From JAXHUH01 sp034211175 (GTDB lineage: Bacteria > Actinomycetota > Acidimicrobiia > Acidimicrobiales > CAIXPF01), in the NCBI GenBank assembly GCA_034211175.1, contig JAXHUH010000042.1, forward strand, positions 1 through 15,294: a stretch of 15,294 bases of DNA, in the 5' to 3' direction. Shown piece after piece: positions 6,441 to 14,300 of this stretch; the stretch's first letter is position 1, and the number at the start of each line of letters is the position of its first letter. The notes below the pieces were generated by a model. It saw only the letters and a list, made by a program, of their open reading frames with translations. It was not told the DNA's origin and searched no databases. Position numbers and translations under genes: made by a program.

Positions 6441-6631
6441 TCAGCATCGGGCCGGCAGGAGGTCGGTGCCGTAGGCCACCGACATCCGGCCGTCACCGAA
6501 CCCGTCCCGGGCGATCTGCTCGATGCCGGTGAGCACCTCCCGCCGGGAGGCCGGCTCCAGTGCGGCGACGTAGCTGTAGCTGGCGTGCTCGCGGCCCGGT
6601 AGTCGCCGGCGACGTGGTCGAACAACGGCAT
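6441..6631 (-). pseudogene. SAM-dependent methyltransferase remnant with core deleted
   Basis: The ATG at 6631, preceded by an AGG-containing purine-rich stretch, opens MPLFDHVAGDY, a typical first segment of small class I methyltransferases (form MP.FDHVA.DYD.AR). Within a few codons the sequence switches by one frame to HASYSYVAALEPASRREVL and ends MSVAYGTDLLPARC, matching the last 45-50 residues of the same family (S.SYVA.L....R..LL......PYRT). The intervening roughly 150-200 residues, including the SAM-binding Rossmann core, are missing. The product cannot be active. It is convergent with galK (19 bases between stops) and downstream of lacZ. Identification rests on the two end motifs only. 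Confidence 0.65.
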
Positions 6632-6692
6632 GTCCCCAGCCTCCCGCCGCCAATCCGAACTGGCCACCGCCACGACCACCACGCGCCCGCTG

Positions 6693-6720
6693 CGGTCGCC
6701 AGAACGGGTGGTGGCGACCG
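6693..6720 (-). terminator. Terminator hairpin after lacZ
   Basis: CGGTCGCCA (6693-6701) and TGGCGACCG (6712-6720) form a perfect 9-base stem with a 10-base loop, starting 30 bases past the lacZ stop codon on the - strand. No T-run follows, as is common in high-GC actinobacteria. It would end the leftward regulator-galT-lacZ transcript. Confidence 0.6.
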
Positions 6721-6750
6721 GGACGGCGTCGGGCCGGTTGGCCGCGGGCG

Positions 6751-9700
6751 TCAGCCCACCGGGCGAACGACCCAGGTGAAGGTGTGGCGGCCGCCGGAGA
6801 CGATGTCGGTGGTGTCGGGGCCGCAGGCGCCGGTGCCGACGCCGCGTAGGGCGGCGTCGAGGTGGACGTGGACCTCGGGGACCGGACGCAGCTCCGCGCT
6901 CGTCGTCGCTGCGGTCAGCGACTCGTCGGTGTGGTGGGAGGCGTCGAACGCGAGGCCGTGGCACTCGATGCGGACGCCGGTGCCCTCTGCGTCGGTCAGC
7001 TCGAACCAGCGGGTGTCGACGTGGGTGCCGTGGTGCTGAGGGGTCACGTAGGGCACGTACTGGTCGGCCACGGACGACGACCAGATGCCGACGGGCGCGG
7101 CGCGACGGTCGACCGCGGTCTCCCACGGCCCCCGTCCGTACCACCGCAGACGGTCGAGCCCGGCGGCGAGCGCGAACCGCACGCCGATGCGGGGCAGGTC
7201 GTCGACGTCGTCGGGCACGACGATCTCCTCGTCGAACCGGACGACGCCGGATCCGGTGGTGATCCGTTGCGTGTGCTCGATCACGACCCCGGCCGGTGAG
7301 GTCCAGCGGTGGTGGGCGGTCGCCCCGTCGGCGTACTCGTCGACGTCGACGGTCTCGCGTGCGAGGCGGTCGAGCCCCCACGCCAACCACCGCCGGGTGG
7401 CGCCGGCCACGCCGGCGAGCGGGCCGACGGGCACGCCGTCGTTGTCGGTCGGCGCCCGCCACACGGCGAGCGTCGGCGCCGCGGCCAGCAGCGAACGACC
7501 GGCGACGGTGAGCGCCGACACCAGCCCGGTCGTCGGGTCGACCCGCACGTCGATCGCCGCGGGCGGTCCGGTGGCGGGCGTCGGTGCCGCAGCGGGACCG
7601 GCGGCGGGTGCGGGCGACGCCGGCGGGAGCGGCAGCGCCATCTGGTCCCACGCCACGACGTGACCAGCCGCGGCCCACGACGGCGCCTCGCGCAACGACC
7701 AACGAACGGTCAGGTGGGCCTCGGCCCCGGCGGGGAGCAGTGGGATGCGCCCGGCCAGGTCGATCGTCGCCGTCGCCCCGGGCGCCACGTCGACCGCCGG
7801 CAGCTCGAAGCCGGCAAGCACGGCGCCGTCCACGTCGATGGTGACGTGGGCGACGAGGTCGTCGAGCCCGGTGTACGAGCGGGTGTTGCGCACCTCCAGG
7901 CCGGTGCCGTCACCGGTCAGGCGGCAGCGAACGGGGCGGGTCAGCCACCGGTGCTCCTCGACCGCCGGGTGCGGTTCGCCGTCGGGGCCGACCATGCCGT
8001 TGCAGCAGAAGGCGGCGTCGTTGGGCTCGTCGCCGAACGCCCCGCCGTAGCCGTAGAACGTGGTGCCGTCGCCGGAGGTCGTGACCAGGCCCTGGTCGCG
8101 CCAGTCCCAGATGAACCCGCCCTGGAGGCCGTGGTGGCGCTCGAACGCGGCCCAGTAGTCGGCGAGCCCACCGTTCGAGTTGCCCATGGCGTGGCTGTAC
8201 TCGCACAGGATGAGCGGCCGATCGGGGGTCGTGGCACTCGCCCACTCCTCGAGCGCGGCGACCGGCGGGTACATCGGGCACTCGATGTCGGTGCCGGTCG
8301 CGGCGCTCGTCCAGTCGGCGTCGAAGCCGTCGCGCCAGCGCCACATGACCGCGCCCTCGTACTGGACGAACCGAGACGGGTCGGTGCGGCGGACCCAGGC
8401 GGCGGCCGCGTCGTGGGCCGGGCCGTCGCCGGCCTCGTTGCCGAGCGACCAGCCGATGATCGACGGGTGGTTCCAGTGGGTCGCCACGGTGCGGCGCACC
8501 CGCTCGATGTACAGCTCCTCGAACCGGGGGTCGCCCACCAGCTCGGCCCAGCGTGCGTGGCTCTCGACGTTCGCCTCGCAGATCACCCACAGGCCGAGCT
8601 CGTCGCAGGCGTCGAGCACGACCGGGTCGGGCGGGTAGTGCGAGGTGCGCACGGCGTTGAAGCCGCAGCGCTTGACGTTGGCGACGTCGGCCCACAGCTC
8701 GTCGTCGGGCGCGGTCTTGCCGCCCGTGGGGTGGTGGTCGTGGCGGTTCACCCCGGCGATGAGCAGCGGCTCGCCGTTGAGCAGGAGCTCGGCGCCACGG
8801 ATCTCGACGCGTCGGAACCCGGTCGTGATGCGTCGGCTGTCGACGATGGCGCCGGCGGCGTCGTGGAGCTCGACGACGACCGCATAGCGGTGCGGGTCCT
8901 CGTGGCTCCACGGGCGCACGCCGGCGACGGGCACGGAGGTCGTGGCGATCGGCCCCGGGTGGCGGTAGGCGTCGGCCATCGCCCCGAGGTGGGTGCGGGC
9001 GTCGAACATCGAGACGCCCGCGCCGGCGGCGGTGTCGACCAGCACCTCACCGGCGGGCGACCCCGCTCCCGCGAGCGTCTCGAGGCGGGTCGTGACCCGG
9101 TGCCCGTCGACGGGGCCGTCGATGCGGGCGACGACGTCGAGCGTGCCGGTGGCCAGGTCGTCGGCCAGGCGGGCGGTGATCCGCACGTCGGCGAGCGAAG
9201 TGGTCGGCACCGACACGAGGTGGACGCGGCGGTGGAGGCCGCCGTGGTGCCAGTGGTCCTGGTCCTCGACCCACGTCGACGCCGCCCACCGGACGACCAT
9301 CACCGCGAGGGTGTTCTCGCCCTGCTGCAGCCACGGCGTGAGCTCGAGCTCCGACGGGAGCCGGCTGTCGGTGCCGATCCCGACGAACGCGCCGTTGCAC
9401 CACACCGCGGCGGCGCTCTCGGCGCCTCCGACGTGGAGGATCGTGCGGCGGTCGCGCCAGGCGTCGGGCACCTCGAACGTCGTGCGGTAGAGCCCCGTCG
9501 GGTTGTGGGCGGGCACCGACGGCGGGTCGCCGGCGAAGGGCATCACGACGTTCGTGTACTGCGGGTGGTCGCCGACGTCCTGCATCGTCCAGCAGCCGGG
9601 CACAGCGACGGTGGTCCACCCGTCGGCCCCGCCGGCACCCGACCCGTCGACGGGATCGGTCGTCCACCCGGCCGGCGCGGCATCGGGTGCGTCGACGAGA

Positions 9701-9876
9701 CGGAACGCCCAGGTGCCGGCCAGATCGAGCACGTGCGGGTCATCGGACGCGGGTGTTGCGATCGTGTGGGCCGCCACGCGGCGCAGGCCGGTGATGGCCG
9801 GGTCCTCCCACCATCGTCCGAGCACGTCGATCAGCGCGCCGATCTCGGTGCGCTCGTCCCCCCTGGTCATGGTCAC
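6751..9876 (-). CDS. lacZ: Beta-galactosidase, GH2 family, LacZ type
   Basis: This 1041-residue enzyme hydrolyses terminal beta-galactosides such as lactose. In order: jelly-roll sugar-binding domain (about 45-225, with NPTGLYRTTFEVP), Ig-like domain (about 226-355), TIM barrel (about 356-655), Ig-like domain (to about 748), a Pro/Ala-rich linker (about 750-774), and the bgal small-chain domain (about 775-1041, with RWYGRGPWETAVDRR). The acid/base is E481 in WSLGNEAG; the nucleophile is E559 in ILCEYSHAMGNS; GGFIWDWRDQGLV is conserved. The loop equivalent to E. coli GVGGDDSW reads GVGTGACGP and lacks the tryptophan. There is no signal peptide, so it is cytoplasmic and acts after import. The GTG at 9876 is favoured because GGAGG lies six bases upstream; an ATG two codons later is 12 away. 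It starts one base after the galT stop. Confidence 0.96.
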   Translation of the reverse strand: MTMTRGDERTEIGALIDVLGRWWEDPAITGLRRVAAHTIATPASDDPHVLDLAGTWAFRLVDAPDAAPAGWTTDPVDGSGAGGADGWTTVAVPGCWTMQDVGDHPQYTNVVMPFAGDPPSVPAHNPTGLYRTTFEVPDAWRDRRTILHVGGAESAAAVWCNGAFVGIGTDSRLPSELELTPWLQQGENTLAVMVVRWAASTWVEDQDHWHHGGLHRRVHLVSVPTTSLADVRITARLADDLATGTLDVVARIDGPVDGHRVTTRLETLAGAGSPAGEVLVDTAAGAGVSMFDARTHLGAMADAYRHPGPIATTSVPVAGVRPWSHEDPHRYAVVVELHDAAGAIVDSRRITTGFRRVEIRGAELLLNGEPLLIAGVNRHDHHPTGGKTAPDDELWADVANVKRCGFNAVRTSHYPPDPVVLDACDELGLWVICEANVESHARWAELVGDPRFEELYIERVRRTVATHWNHPSIIGWSLGNEAGDGPAHDAAAAWVRRTDPSRFVQYEGAVMWRWRDGFDADWTSAATGTDIECPMYPPVAALEEWASATTPDRPLILCEYSHAMGNSNGGLADYWAAFERHHGLQGGFIWDWRDQGLVTTSGDGTTFYGYGGAFGDEPNDAAFCCNGMVGPDGEPHPAVEEHRWLTRPVRCRLTGDGTGLEVRNTRSYTGLDDLVAHVTIDVDGAVLAGFELPAVDVAPGATATIDLAGRIPLLPAGAEAHLTVRWSLREAPSWAAAGHVVAWDQMALPLPPASPAPAAGPAAAPTPATGPPAAIDVRVDPTTGLVSALTVAGRSLLAAAPTLAVWRAPTDNDGVPVGPLAGVAGATRRWLAWGLDRLARETVDVDEYADGATAHHRWTSPAGVVIEHTQRITTGSGVVRFDEEIVVPDDVDDLPRIGVRFALAAGLDRLRWYGRGPWETAVDRRAAPVGIWSSSVADQYVPYVTPQHHGTHVDTRWFELTDAEGTGVRIECHGLAFDASHHTDESLTAATTSAELRPVPEVHVHLDAALRGVGTGACGPDTTDIVSGGRHTFTWVVRPVG

Positions 9877-9877
9877 G

Positions 9878-10717
9878 TCACTCCTCCCGCAGGCGGGATG
9901 CCAGCTCCTCGGGTACGACCGGGTTGAAGTACTCGTCGCTCGCGACCTCGGCGGCGGCGATGAACCGCGGCACCCCGGCCGAGCGCCACGGCGAGACGAT
10001 CTCGACGTTGAACCACGCGTCGTCGAAGCCGCCGGTGGTCGGGCGCTGGTTGAGCCACATCATGTACGGCAGCGGCCGGTCGAACAGGCGGTCGAGGCGC
10101 CGGAGCACGTCGACCAGCACCGCGGCGAAGGCGTCGCGGTCGTCGTCGCCCATCGACGGCAGGTCGCCGAGGCGGCGGTCCGGCGCGATCTCGAGCGCGA
10201 TCGGGTACGTCGGTGCCCACGGCACCCACGCCGACCAGCCGTCGCGGGCCGCGACGAGCCGCTCCCCCGGGTCGGGGTCGGGCCGCCAACCGGCGGCGAG
10301 GCGACGGGCCTGGCGGGCCGGGACGTGGTCGTAGGCGTAGATCTGGCCGTGGGGGTGGGCGATGGTGGCGCCGACCGCCGGGCCGCGGTTCTCGAACACC
10401 AGGACGTGGTCGACGTCGTCGCGGGCACCGAGCTCGGCGGTCCGCTCGGCCCACAGGTCGACGACGCGCCGGGCGCCCGGAACGCCGAGGGACCAGAACG
10501 TGGCGTCGTGGTCCGGGGTGTAGAGCACGACCTCGCAGCGCTTGTCGTCCATCGCCGGCCAGCGGTTCTCGAACCAGCGCACGTCGTAGGGCTCGGGTGC
10601 CTCGAGCCCGCCCACACAGAACGGGCAGCCGGTCGAGGGCAGGTTCGGCCGGCCCTGGCGGGCGAGGACGACGTGGACGAGCGTGCCGAGCGCCGGGTCG
10701 ACGCGCAGCTCCCTCAC
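9878..10717 (-). CDS. galT: Galactose-1-phosphate uridylyltransferase
   Basis: GalT exchanges galactose-1-phosphate with UDP-glucose to give UDP-galactose and glucose-1-phosphate. The 279-residue protein has the zinc pair CPFC at 31-34, YTPDHDATF with H70 as a likely further ligand, FENRGPAVGATIAHPHGQ with the catalytic HPH at 121-123 (nucleophile H123), and a conserved second half (MMWLNQRP, WFNVEIVSPWR). It is shorter than the usual 320-350 residues because the N-terminal 30-50 residues before the ELR.DP motif are missing. The GTG at 10717 is the only start in this frame after the TGA at 10801-10799. It has no Shine-Dalgarno sequence and overlaps the stop of a 35-codon frame as GTGA, so translation is probably coupled. 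lacZ follows after one base. Confidence 0.93.
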   Translation of the reverse strand: MRELRVDPALGTLVHVVLARQGRPNLPSTGCPFCVGGLEAPEPYDVRWFENRWPAMDDKRCEVVLYTPDHDATFWSLGVPGARRVVDLWAERTAELGARDDVDHVLVFENRGPAVGATIAHPHGQIYAYDHVPARQARRLAAGWRPDPDPGERLVAARDGWSAWVPWAPTYPIALEIAPDRRLGDLPSMGDDDRDAFAAVLVDVLRRLDRLFDRPLPYMMWLNQRPTTGGFDDAWFNVEIVSPWRSAGVPRFIAAAEVASDEYFNPVVPEELASRLREE

Positions 10718-10821
10718 GGCTGCACCGATCGACGCCGGGCCGGGGCGACGACACGGCCCACCACGACGACACGGTCGACGGGAGCAGGGGCACGGGCGGA
10801 GGCATCAGGCAGGACGGCCAC
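10714..10821 (-). CDS. 35-codon reading frame bridging regulator and galT
   Basis: A GTG directly abuts the TGA of the DeoR-type gene, and the frame ends in a TGA overlapping the galT GTG as GTGA, so it fills the gap exactly. GAGGGGAG at 10836-10829, seven bases upstream of the GTG, is a good ribosome site, whereas galT has none. The peptide starts MAVLPDASARAPAP, contains VDRVVVVGRVVAP, and ends RRRSVQP; it resembles no family I know. It could be a small protein, a coupling frame that delivers ribosomes to galT, or the N-terminal part of GalT thrown out of frame by an indel, which would also explain why GalT is short. Translation is likely; a function for the peptide itself is not shown. Confidence 0.5.
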   Translation of the reverse strand: MAVLPDASARAPAPVDRVVVVGRVVAPARRRSVQP

Positions 10822-11643
10822 TCAGGCGCTCCCCTCGATGCCGAGCGAGCCGCCCTCGGCGATGACGAGCCGCCCGACCTGGTCGCGCAGCACCGCGCGG
10901 GCTGGTTCGCTGAGGCCGGCGTCGCTGACGCACACGGTCGCCTCGTCGAGCGGAGCGATGGTCACGAGGCCGCTGACGCCCCACTTCGTGTTGTCGGCCA
11001 GCACGACGAGCTCGTCGGTCGACTCGGCGAACGCCCGGTTGGTGTCGGCCTCGCGCAGGTTGGGCGTGGTGAACCCGGCGCGCTCGTGGATGCCGTGGAC
11101 CCCCATGAACACGGTGTCGAGGTTGAAGGTGCGCAGCGACGCCACCGCGACGGGGCCGACGAGCGCGTCGCTCGGGGTCCGCTCGCCGCCGACGATCACG
11201 ACGGTCCGGTCGGCTCGTGGGTGCTGGTGGAAGACGTCGGCGACGCGGAGGTTGTTGGTCACCACCGTCAGGTCGGGCAGCGTCACGAGCTCGGCGGCGA
11301 GGCGGACGGTGGTCGTGCCGCCGGTCAGGCCGACGGCCGAGCCCGGGCCCGTCATGACCGCGGCCGACGCGGCGATCGCCGCCTTCTCCCGGGTGTTGCG
11401 CGTCGACTTGGCCTGGAACGGCGGCTCGTCGGTGCCCCGCTCGTAGCGCACGGTGGCCCCGCCGTGGACCTTGACGATGAGCCCGGCCTCGTGGAGGGCG
11501 TCGAGGTCGCGACGCACGGTCATCTCGCTCACGTCGAGCTGCTCGGCCAGCTCGGCGACCCGGACGGCGCCACCACGGCGGACCTGGCTCACGATCAGCT
11601 CGTGACGCTGGCGCGCCAGCGATGGTCGACCCCTCTTGGCCAT
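10822..11643 (-). CDS. DeoR/GlpR-family sugar operon repressor
   Basis: The 273-residue protein has a DeoR-type winged helix-turn-helix at about 13-68 (VAELAEQLDVSEMTVRRDLD, then HGGA) and the DeoR sensor domain at about 84-243, with GLTGGTTT (105-112), VTNN, LVGP, GVHGI and DNTKWG. Such regulators bind a phosphorylated sugar or sugar derivative and release operators next to the genes they control. Its position at the head of the galT-lacZ operon and divergent to the importer genes makes it the likely regulator of both. An N-terminal KRGRPS segment before the HTH resembles an AT-hook core. No ribosome site precedes the ATG at 11643; a -10-like hexamer about seven bases upstream suggests a leaderless message. 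The inducer, perhaps a galactose phosphate, is inferred only. Confidence 0.92.
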   Translation of the reverse strand: MAKRGRPSLARQRHELIVSQVRRGGAVRVAELAEQLDVSEMTVRRDLDALHEAGLIVKVHGGATVRYERGTDEPPFQAKSTRNTREKAAIAASAAVMTGPGSAVGLTGGTTTVRLAAELVTLPDLTVVTNNLRVADVFHQHPRADRTVVIVGGERTPSDALVGPVAVASLRTFNLDTVFMGVHGIHERAGFTTPNLREADTNRAFAESTDELVVLADNTKWGVSGLVTIAPLDEATVCVSDAGLSEPARAVLRDQVGRLVIAEGGSLGIEGSA

Positions 11644-11650
11644 GGCGCCG

Positions 11651-11680
11651 AGGATGGCGCCGCCGTGGCGATCCTGTCAA
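11651..11680 (-). promoter_or_regulatory. Promoter of regulator-galT-lacZ operon, probably leaderless
   Basis: On the - strand a perfect TTGACA (11680-11675) is followed after 18 bases by CATCCT (11656-11651), which keeps the conserved A and final T of the -10. Transcription would begin at about 11644-11643, the first base of the ATG, consistent with the lack of a Shine-Dalgarno sequence. Confidence 0.5.
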
Positions 11681-11689
11681 CAGACCCGA

Positions 11690-11745
11690 ACATAACTGCA
11701 CATCAGGCCCTGAAACCCCAGCTCAGCGGCCTCGGATATATGTGC
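11690..11745. promoter_or_regulatory. Candidate DeoR-type operator region
   Basis: Between the two divergent promoters, GCACAT (11698-11703) and ATGTGC (11740-11745) form an inverted pair whose centres are 42 bases apart, four helical turns. ACAT is also repeated at 11690 and 11700 (10-base step); further ACATTC copies at 11782 and 11798 overlap the rightward promoter. GAACAT at 11689-11693 resembles the half-site of GlpR-like regulators. Suggestive, not proven. Confidence 0.35.
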
Positions 11746-11773
11746 GGCTCCGCAGCTTTTCGCACGGGTGTGC

Positions 11774-11802
11774 TTGACGTCACATTCCGGTCGCGCGACA
11801 TT
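11774..11802 (+). promoter_or_regulatory. Promoter of the sugar importer genes
   Basis: TTGACG (11774-11779) and GACATT (11797-11802) are separated by exactly 17 bases. Transcription would start near 11809, leaving a leader of about 53 bases before the ATG at 11862, which has GGGGGAG just upstream. ACATTC repeats at 11782-11787 and 11798-11803 overlap it and could be repressor sites. Confidence 0.5.
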
Positions 11803-11861
11803 CGAGGCGAGCAGCGGCCCGCGGGGGTGTGGGTCGACCGCCGTCTTCTCCAGGGGGAGCG

Positions 11862-13223
11862 ATGCCTCGTCAGCCCGAGTCACCCAGTCCGTCCACCGTG
11901 GGCTTCGCGCTCAACCGCCGCCGGTTCGTGATCGGCGCCGCCGCGTTCGGCGGTGCCGTGCTGCTGAACGCGTGCGGCGACGACGATGACGACAGCGGGG
12001 TCGCGACCGACGACACCGCGGGCGGCACCGAAAGCACCGAGACCGCGGAGGGCTCGGGTGACCTCGGCGAGATCACGCTCGGGTCGAACCAGTCGGACGA
12101 GGTGCCGAAGAACGCGCTCGCGGCCGCCATCGCGACGACCGGGCTGAACGTGGCGGTCAACACCGTCGACCACAACACGTTCCAGGAGAACTTCAACACC
12201 TACATCCAGCAGCCCGACGACACCATGACCTGGTTCGCCGGCTACCGGACGCGGGCCTTCGCCCGCCGCGGCGTCGTCGGCGACATCTCCGACGTGTGGG
12301 AGAACCTCGACGGCATGAGCGAGGGGTTCCGCAACGCCTCGACCGCCTCCGACGGCAACCAGTACTTCGTGCCGTTCACGTTCTACGCCTGGGGCGTCCA
12401 CTACCGGAAGAGCCTGTTCGAGGAGAACGGCTACGAGATCCCGGAGACGTGGGACGACTTCATGGCCCTGTGCGAGCAGATGGAGTCCGACGGGATCACG
12501 CCGCTGTGCGCCGCCAACGACGGCGGGTGGCCCCAGATGGGCATGTTCGACATGTTGAACCTGCGCATCAACGGCTACGACTTCCACGTCTCGCTGCTCG
12601 GCGGCAACGAGGACTGGACCGACGACCGGGTGAAGGAGGTCTTCACCACCTGGGAGTCGATCCTGCCCTTCTACCAGCCCGACGTCGCCGGGCGGACCTG
12701 GCAGGACGCGGCCAACGCCCTCGGCGACAAGTCGGCCGGCATGTTCCTGATCGGCAACTTCGTCAACCAGAACTTCGACGCCGACACCCAGGCCGACATC
12801 ATCGAGGACGTCGACTTCTTCCTGTTCCCCGAGATCAACCCGGAGCACGAGCGCAACGCCATCGAGGCGCCGATCGACGGGTTCATGATGGCATCCGAGC
12901 CGGCCAACGAGGAGGGCGCCAAGGCCCTGCTCACCGCCCTGGGCGGGACCGACACGATCAACGCCTACCTCGAGATCGACCCGTCGGTCGTGGCCGCCAA
13001 CGAGAACGCGGACACCAGCGCCTACAACGCCCTGCAGCAGAAGGCGACCGAGCTGATCAACGAGTCCACCTACGTGGCCCAGTTCCTCGACCGCGACACC
13101 GATCCGTCGTTCGCGGCCGACGTCGTGGGTGTCGCCATCGCCGACTTCCTCGCCGACCCGGGCTCGATCGACACGATCCTCTCCACGGTCGAGGAGCAGA
13201 AGGCGACCTACACCTTCGAGTGA
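11862..13223 (+). CDS. Sugar ABC importer substrate-binding lipoprotein
   Basis: The 453-residue protein is a family 1 (CUT1-type) extracellular sugar-binding protein. Its leader has a twin-arginine motif NRRRFVIG followed by AAAFGGAVLLNAC; the lipobox cysteine is C38, so it is probably a Tat-exported lipoprotein anchored outside the membrane. An Asp-rich and Thr/Glu-rich spacer follows before the binding fold (about 65-450), with many surface aromatic residues (TWFAGYRTRAFARRG, FVPFTFYAWGVHYRKSLFEE, GGWPQMGMFDML) of the kind that stack on sugar rings. The ATG at 11862 is chosen over an upstream GTG at 11829 because of the GGGGGAG ribosome site. Two permease genes follow. Context suggests a galactoside substrate, but the sequence alone does not give it. 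Confidence 0.93.
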   Translation: MPRQPESPSPSTVGFALNRRRFVIGAAAFGGAVLLNACGDDDDDSGVATDDTAGGTESTETAEGSGDLGEITLGSNQSDEVPKNALAAAIATTGLNVAVNTVDHNTFQENFNTYIQQPDDTMTWFAGYRTRAFARRGVVGDISDVWENLDGMSEGFRNASTASDGNQYFVPFTFYAWGVHYRKSLFEENGYEIPETWDDFMALCEQMESDGITPLCAANDGGWPQMGMFDMLNLRINGYDFHVSLLGGNEDWTDDRVKEVFTTWESILPFYQPDVAGRTWQDAANALGDKSAGMFLIGNFVNQNFDADTQADIIEDVDFFLFPEINPEHERNAIEAPIDGFMMASEPANEEGAKALLTALGGTDTINAYLEIDPSVVAANENADTSAYNALQQKATELINESTYVAQFLDRDTDPSFAADVVGVAIADFLADPGSIDTILSTVEEQKATYTFE

Positions 13224-13274
13224 CGACCTGCGAGTGATCAGCGAACGGCCCGGTCCCGAGCTGCAGGAGGCACC

Positions 13275-14300
13275 GTGAGCGTCCCCATCGATGTCGACGA
13301 CCTCGCGCCGGCCGAGCCCGCCGGGCGCGGGGACCGTCAGGAGGCACAGACGAAGCGGCAGAAGCGGCGGCGGCTGTCCACGACCGGCAGCGACCGGGTG
13401 TGGCTGGTGCTGATGGTGGCGGTGCCGGCGTTCCTCCACATCGTCCTGGTGTGGGTGCCGGCGCTGGCCACCGTCGGGCTGTCGTTCACGCGGTGGGACA
13501 ACCTGACGCCCCTGACCGACATCGAGCTGGTCGGGTTCGCGAACTACTGGACCATCTTCACGATCTTCGACACCAACCTGTTCCCGGCGCTGTTCAACAA
13601 CTTCGTGTTGATGTTCTGGCTCTTCGGGTGCTCGGCGGTCGGGATGTTGCTCGCCTACCTGCTCGACAAGGAGGTCCGGGGCAGCCGGGTGTACCAGAGC
13701 ATCTACTACTTCCCGGTGGTGCTCTCCCTCGCCGTCGTCGGGTTCATCTGGAAGAGCACGATGTTCTCGGCCGACCAGGGCCTGCTCAACGCCATCTGGC
13801 CGGGCGACCCGGTCGACTTCGTGGGCGACGGCACGAAGATCTTCGAGATCAGCCTCCCGCTGCTCGACTTCCCGCTCGGGCTGAGCCGCAACTTCGCCGC
13901 CCTGCTGATCGCCATGGCGTGGCGCCACATCGGTTACATCATGGTGATGTACCTGGCGGGGCTGAAGGCGGTGGACCCGGCGCTGCGGGAGGCGGCCTCG
14001 ATCGACGGCTGCAACGAGTGGCAGAGCTTCCGCCGGGTGCTGTTCCCGTCGCTGAAGCCGATCAACGTGATCGTCGCGGTCATCACCGTCATCGAGGCGA
14101 TGCGGGCCTACGACATCATCGCTGCGCTCAACGAGCCCCGCGGCACCGAGGTCATGGGAACGCTCGTGACCAACAGCCTCCTCGGCGAGGGCGGCGGTAG
14201 GGCGGGCCTCGGCTCCGCCTACGGCGTCGTCCTCCTGCTCCTGTGCCTCGGCTTCATCATCTGGTACGTCGTGAACCACTACCGGGAGGCGGACCTGTGA
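13275..14300 (+). CDS. Sugar ABC importer permease, MalF/UgpA type
   Basis: The 341-residue integral membrane protein is one half of the importer channel. After a charged cytoplasmic N-terminus (to about 40, with KRQKRRR) it has hydrophobic helices near 41-71, 107-130, 143-160, 204-230, 262-285 and 314-334. The EAA loop that contacts the ATPase reads EAASIDGCNEWQSFRRVLFP at 239-258. Two-permease CUT1 importers pair this type with a MalG-type partner, which follows directly. The GTG at 13275 has AGGAGG four bases upstream. Its stop overlaps the next start as GTGA, so the two permeases are probably made in equal amounts. Confidence 0.94.
   Translation: MSVPIDVDDLAPAEPAGRGDRQEAQTKRQKRRRLSTTGSDRVWLVLMVAVPAFLHIVLVWVPALATVGLSFTRWDNLTPLTDIELVGFANYWTIFTIFDTNLFPALFNNFVLMFWLFGCSAVGMLLAYLLDKEVRGSRVYQSIYYFPVVLSLAVVGFIWKSTMFSADQGLLNAIWPGDPVDFVGDGTKIFEISLPLLDFPLGLSRNFAALLIAMAWRHIGYIMVMYLAGLKAVDPALREAASIDGCNEWQSFRRVLFPSLKPINVIVAVITVIEAMRAYDIIAALNEPRGTEVMGTLVTNSLLGEGGGRAGLGSAYGVVLLLLCLGFIIWYVVNHYREADL

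Noticed and set aside
5129..7702. Long - strand open frame covering galK, the methyltransferase remnant and the end of lacZ
   Set aside because: It overlaps two certain genes, is very Arg-rich and low-complexity, and only about a dozen residues (start of the methyltransferase remnant) look like a real protein.
9868..9876. LacZ N-terminus MTMT resembles the E. coli LacZ start
   Set aside because: The resemblance comes from adjacent GTG and ATG start candidates; the following residues do not align, and the gene context and GC content are not enterobacterial or vector-like.
7309..9927. Long open frame on the + strand opposite lacZ
   Set aside because: It is antisense to a well-conserved beta-galactosidase; its composition (rich in R, G, V, H, A) is that of a GC-driven shadow frame and it shows no domain.
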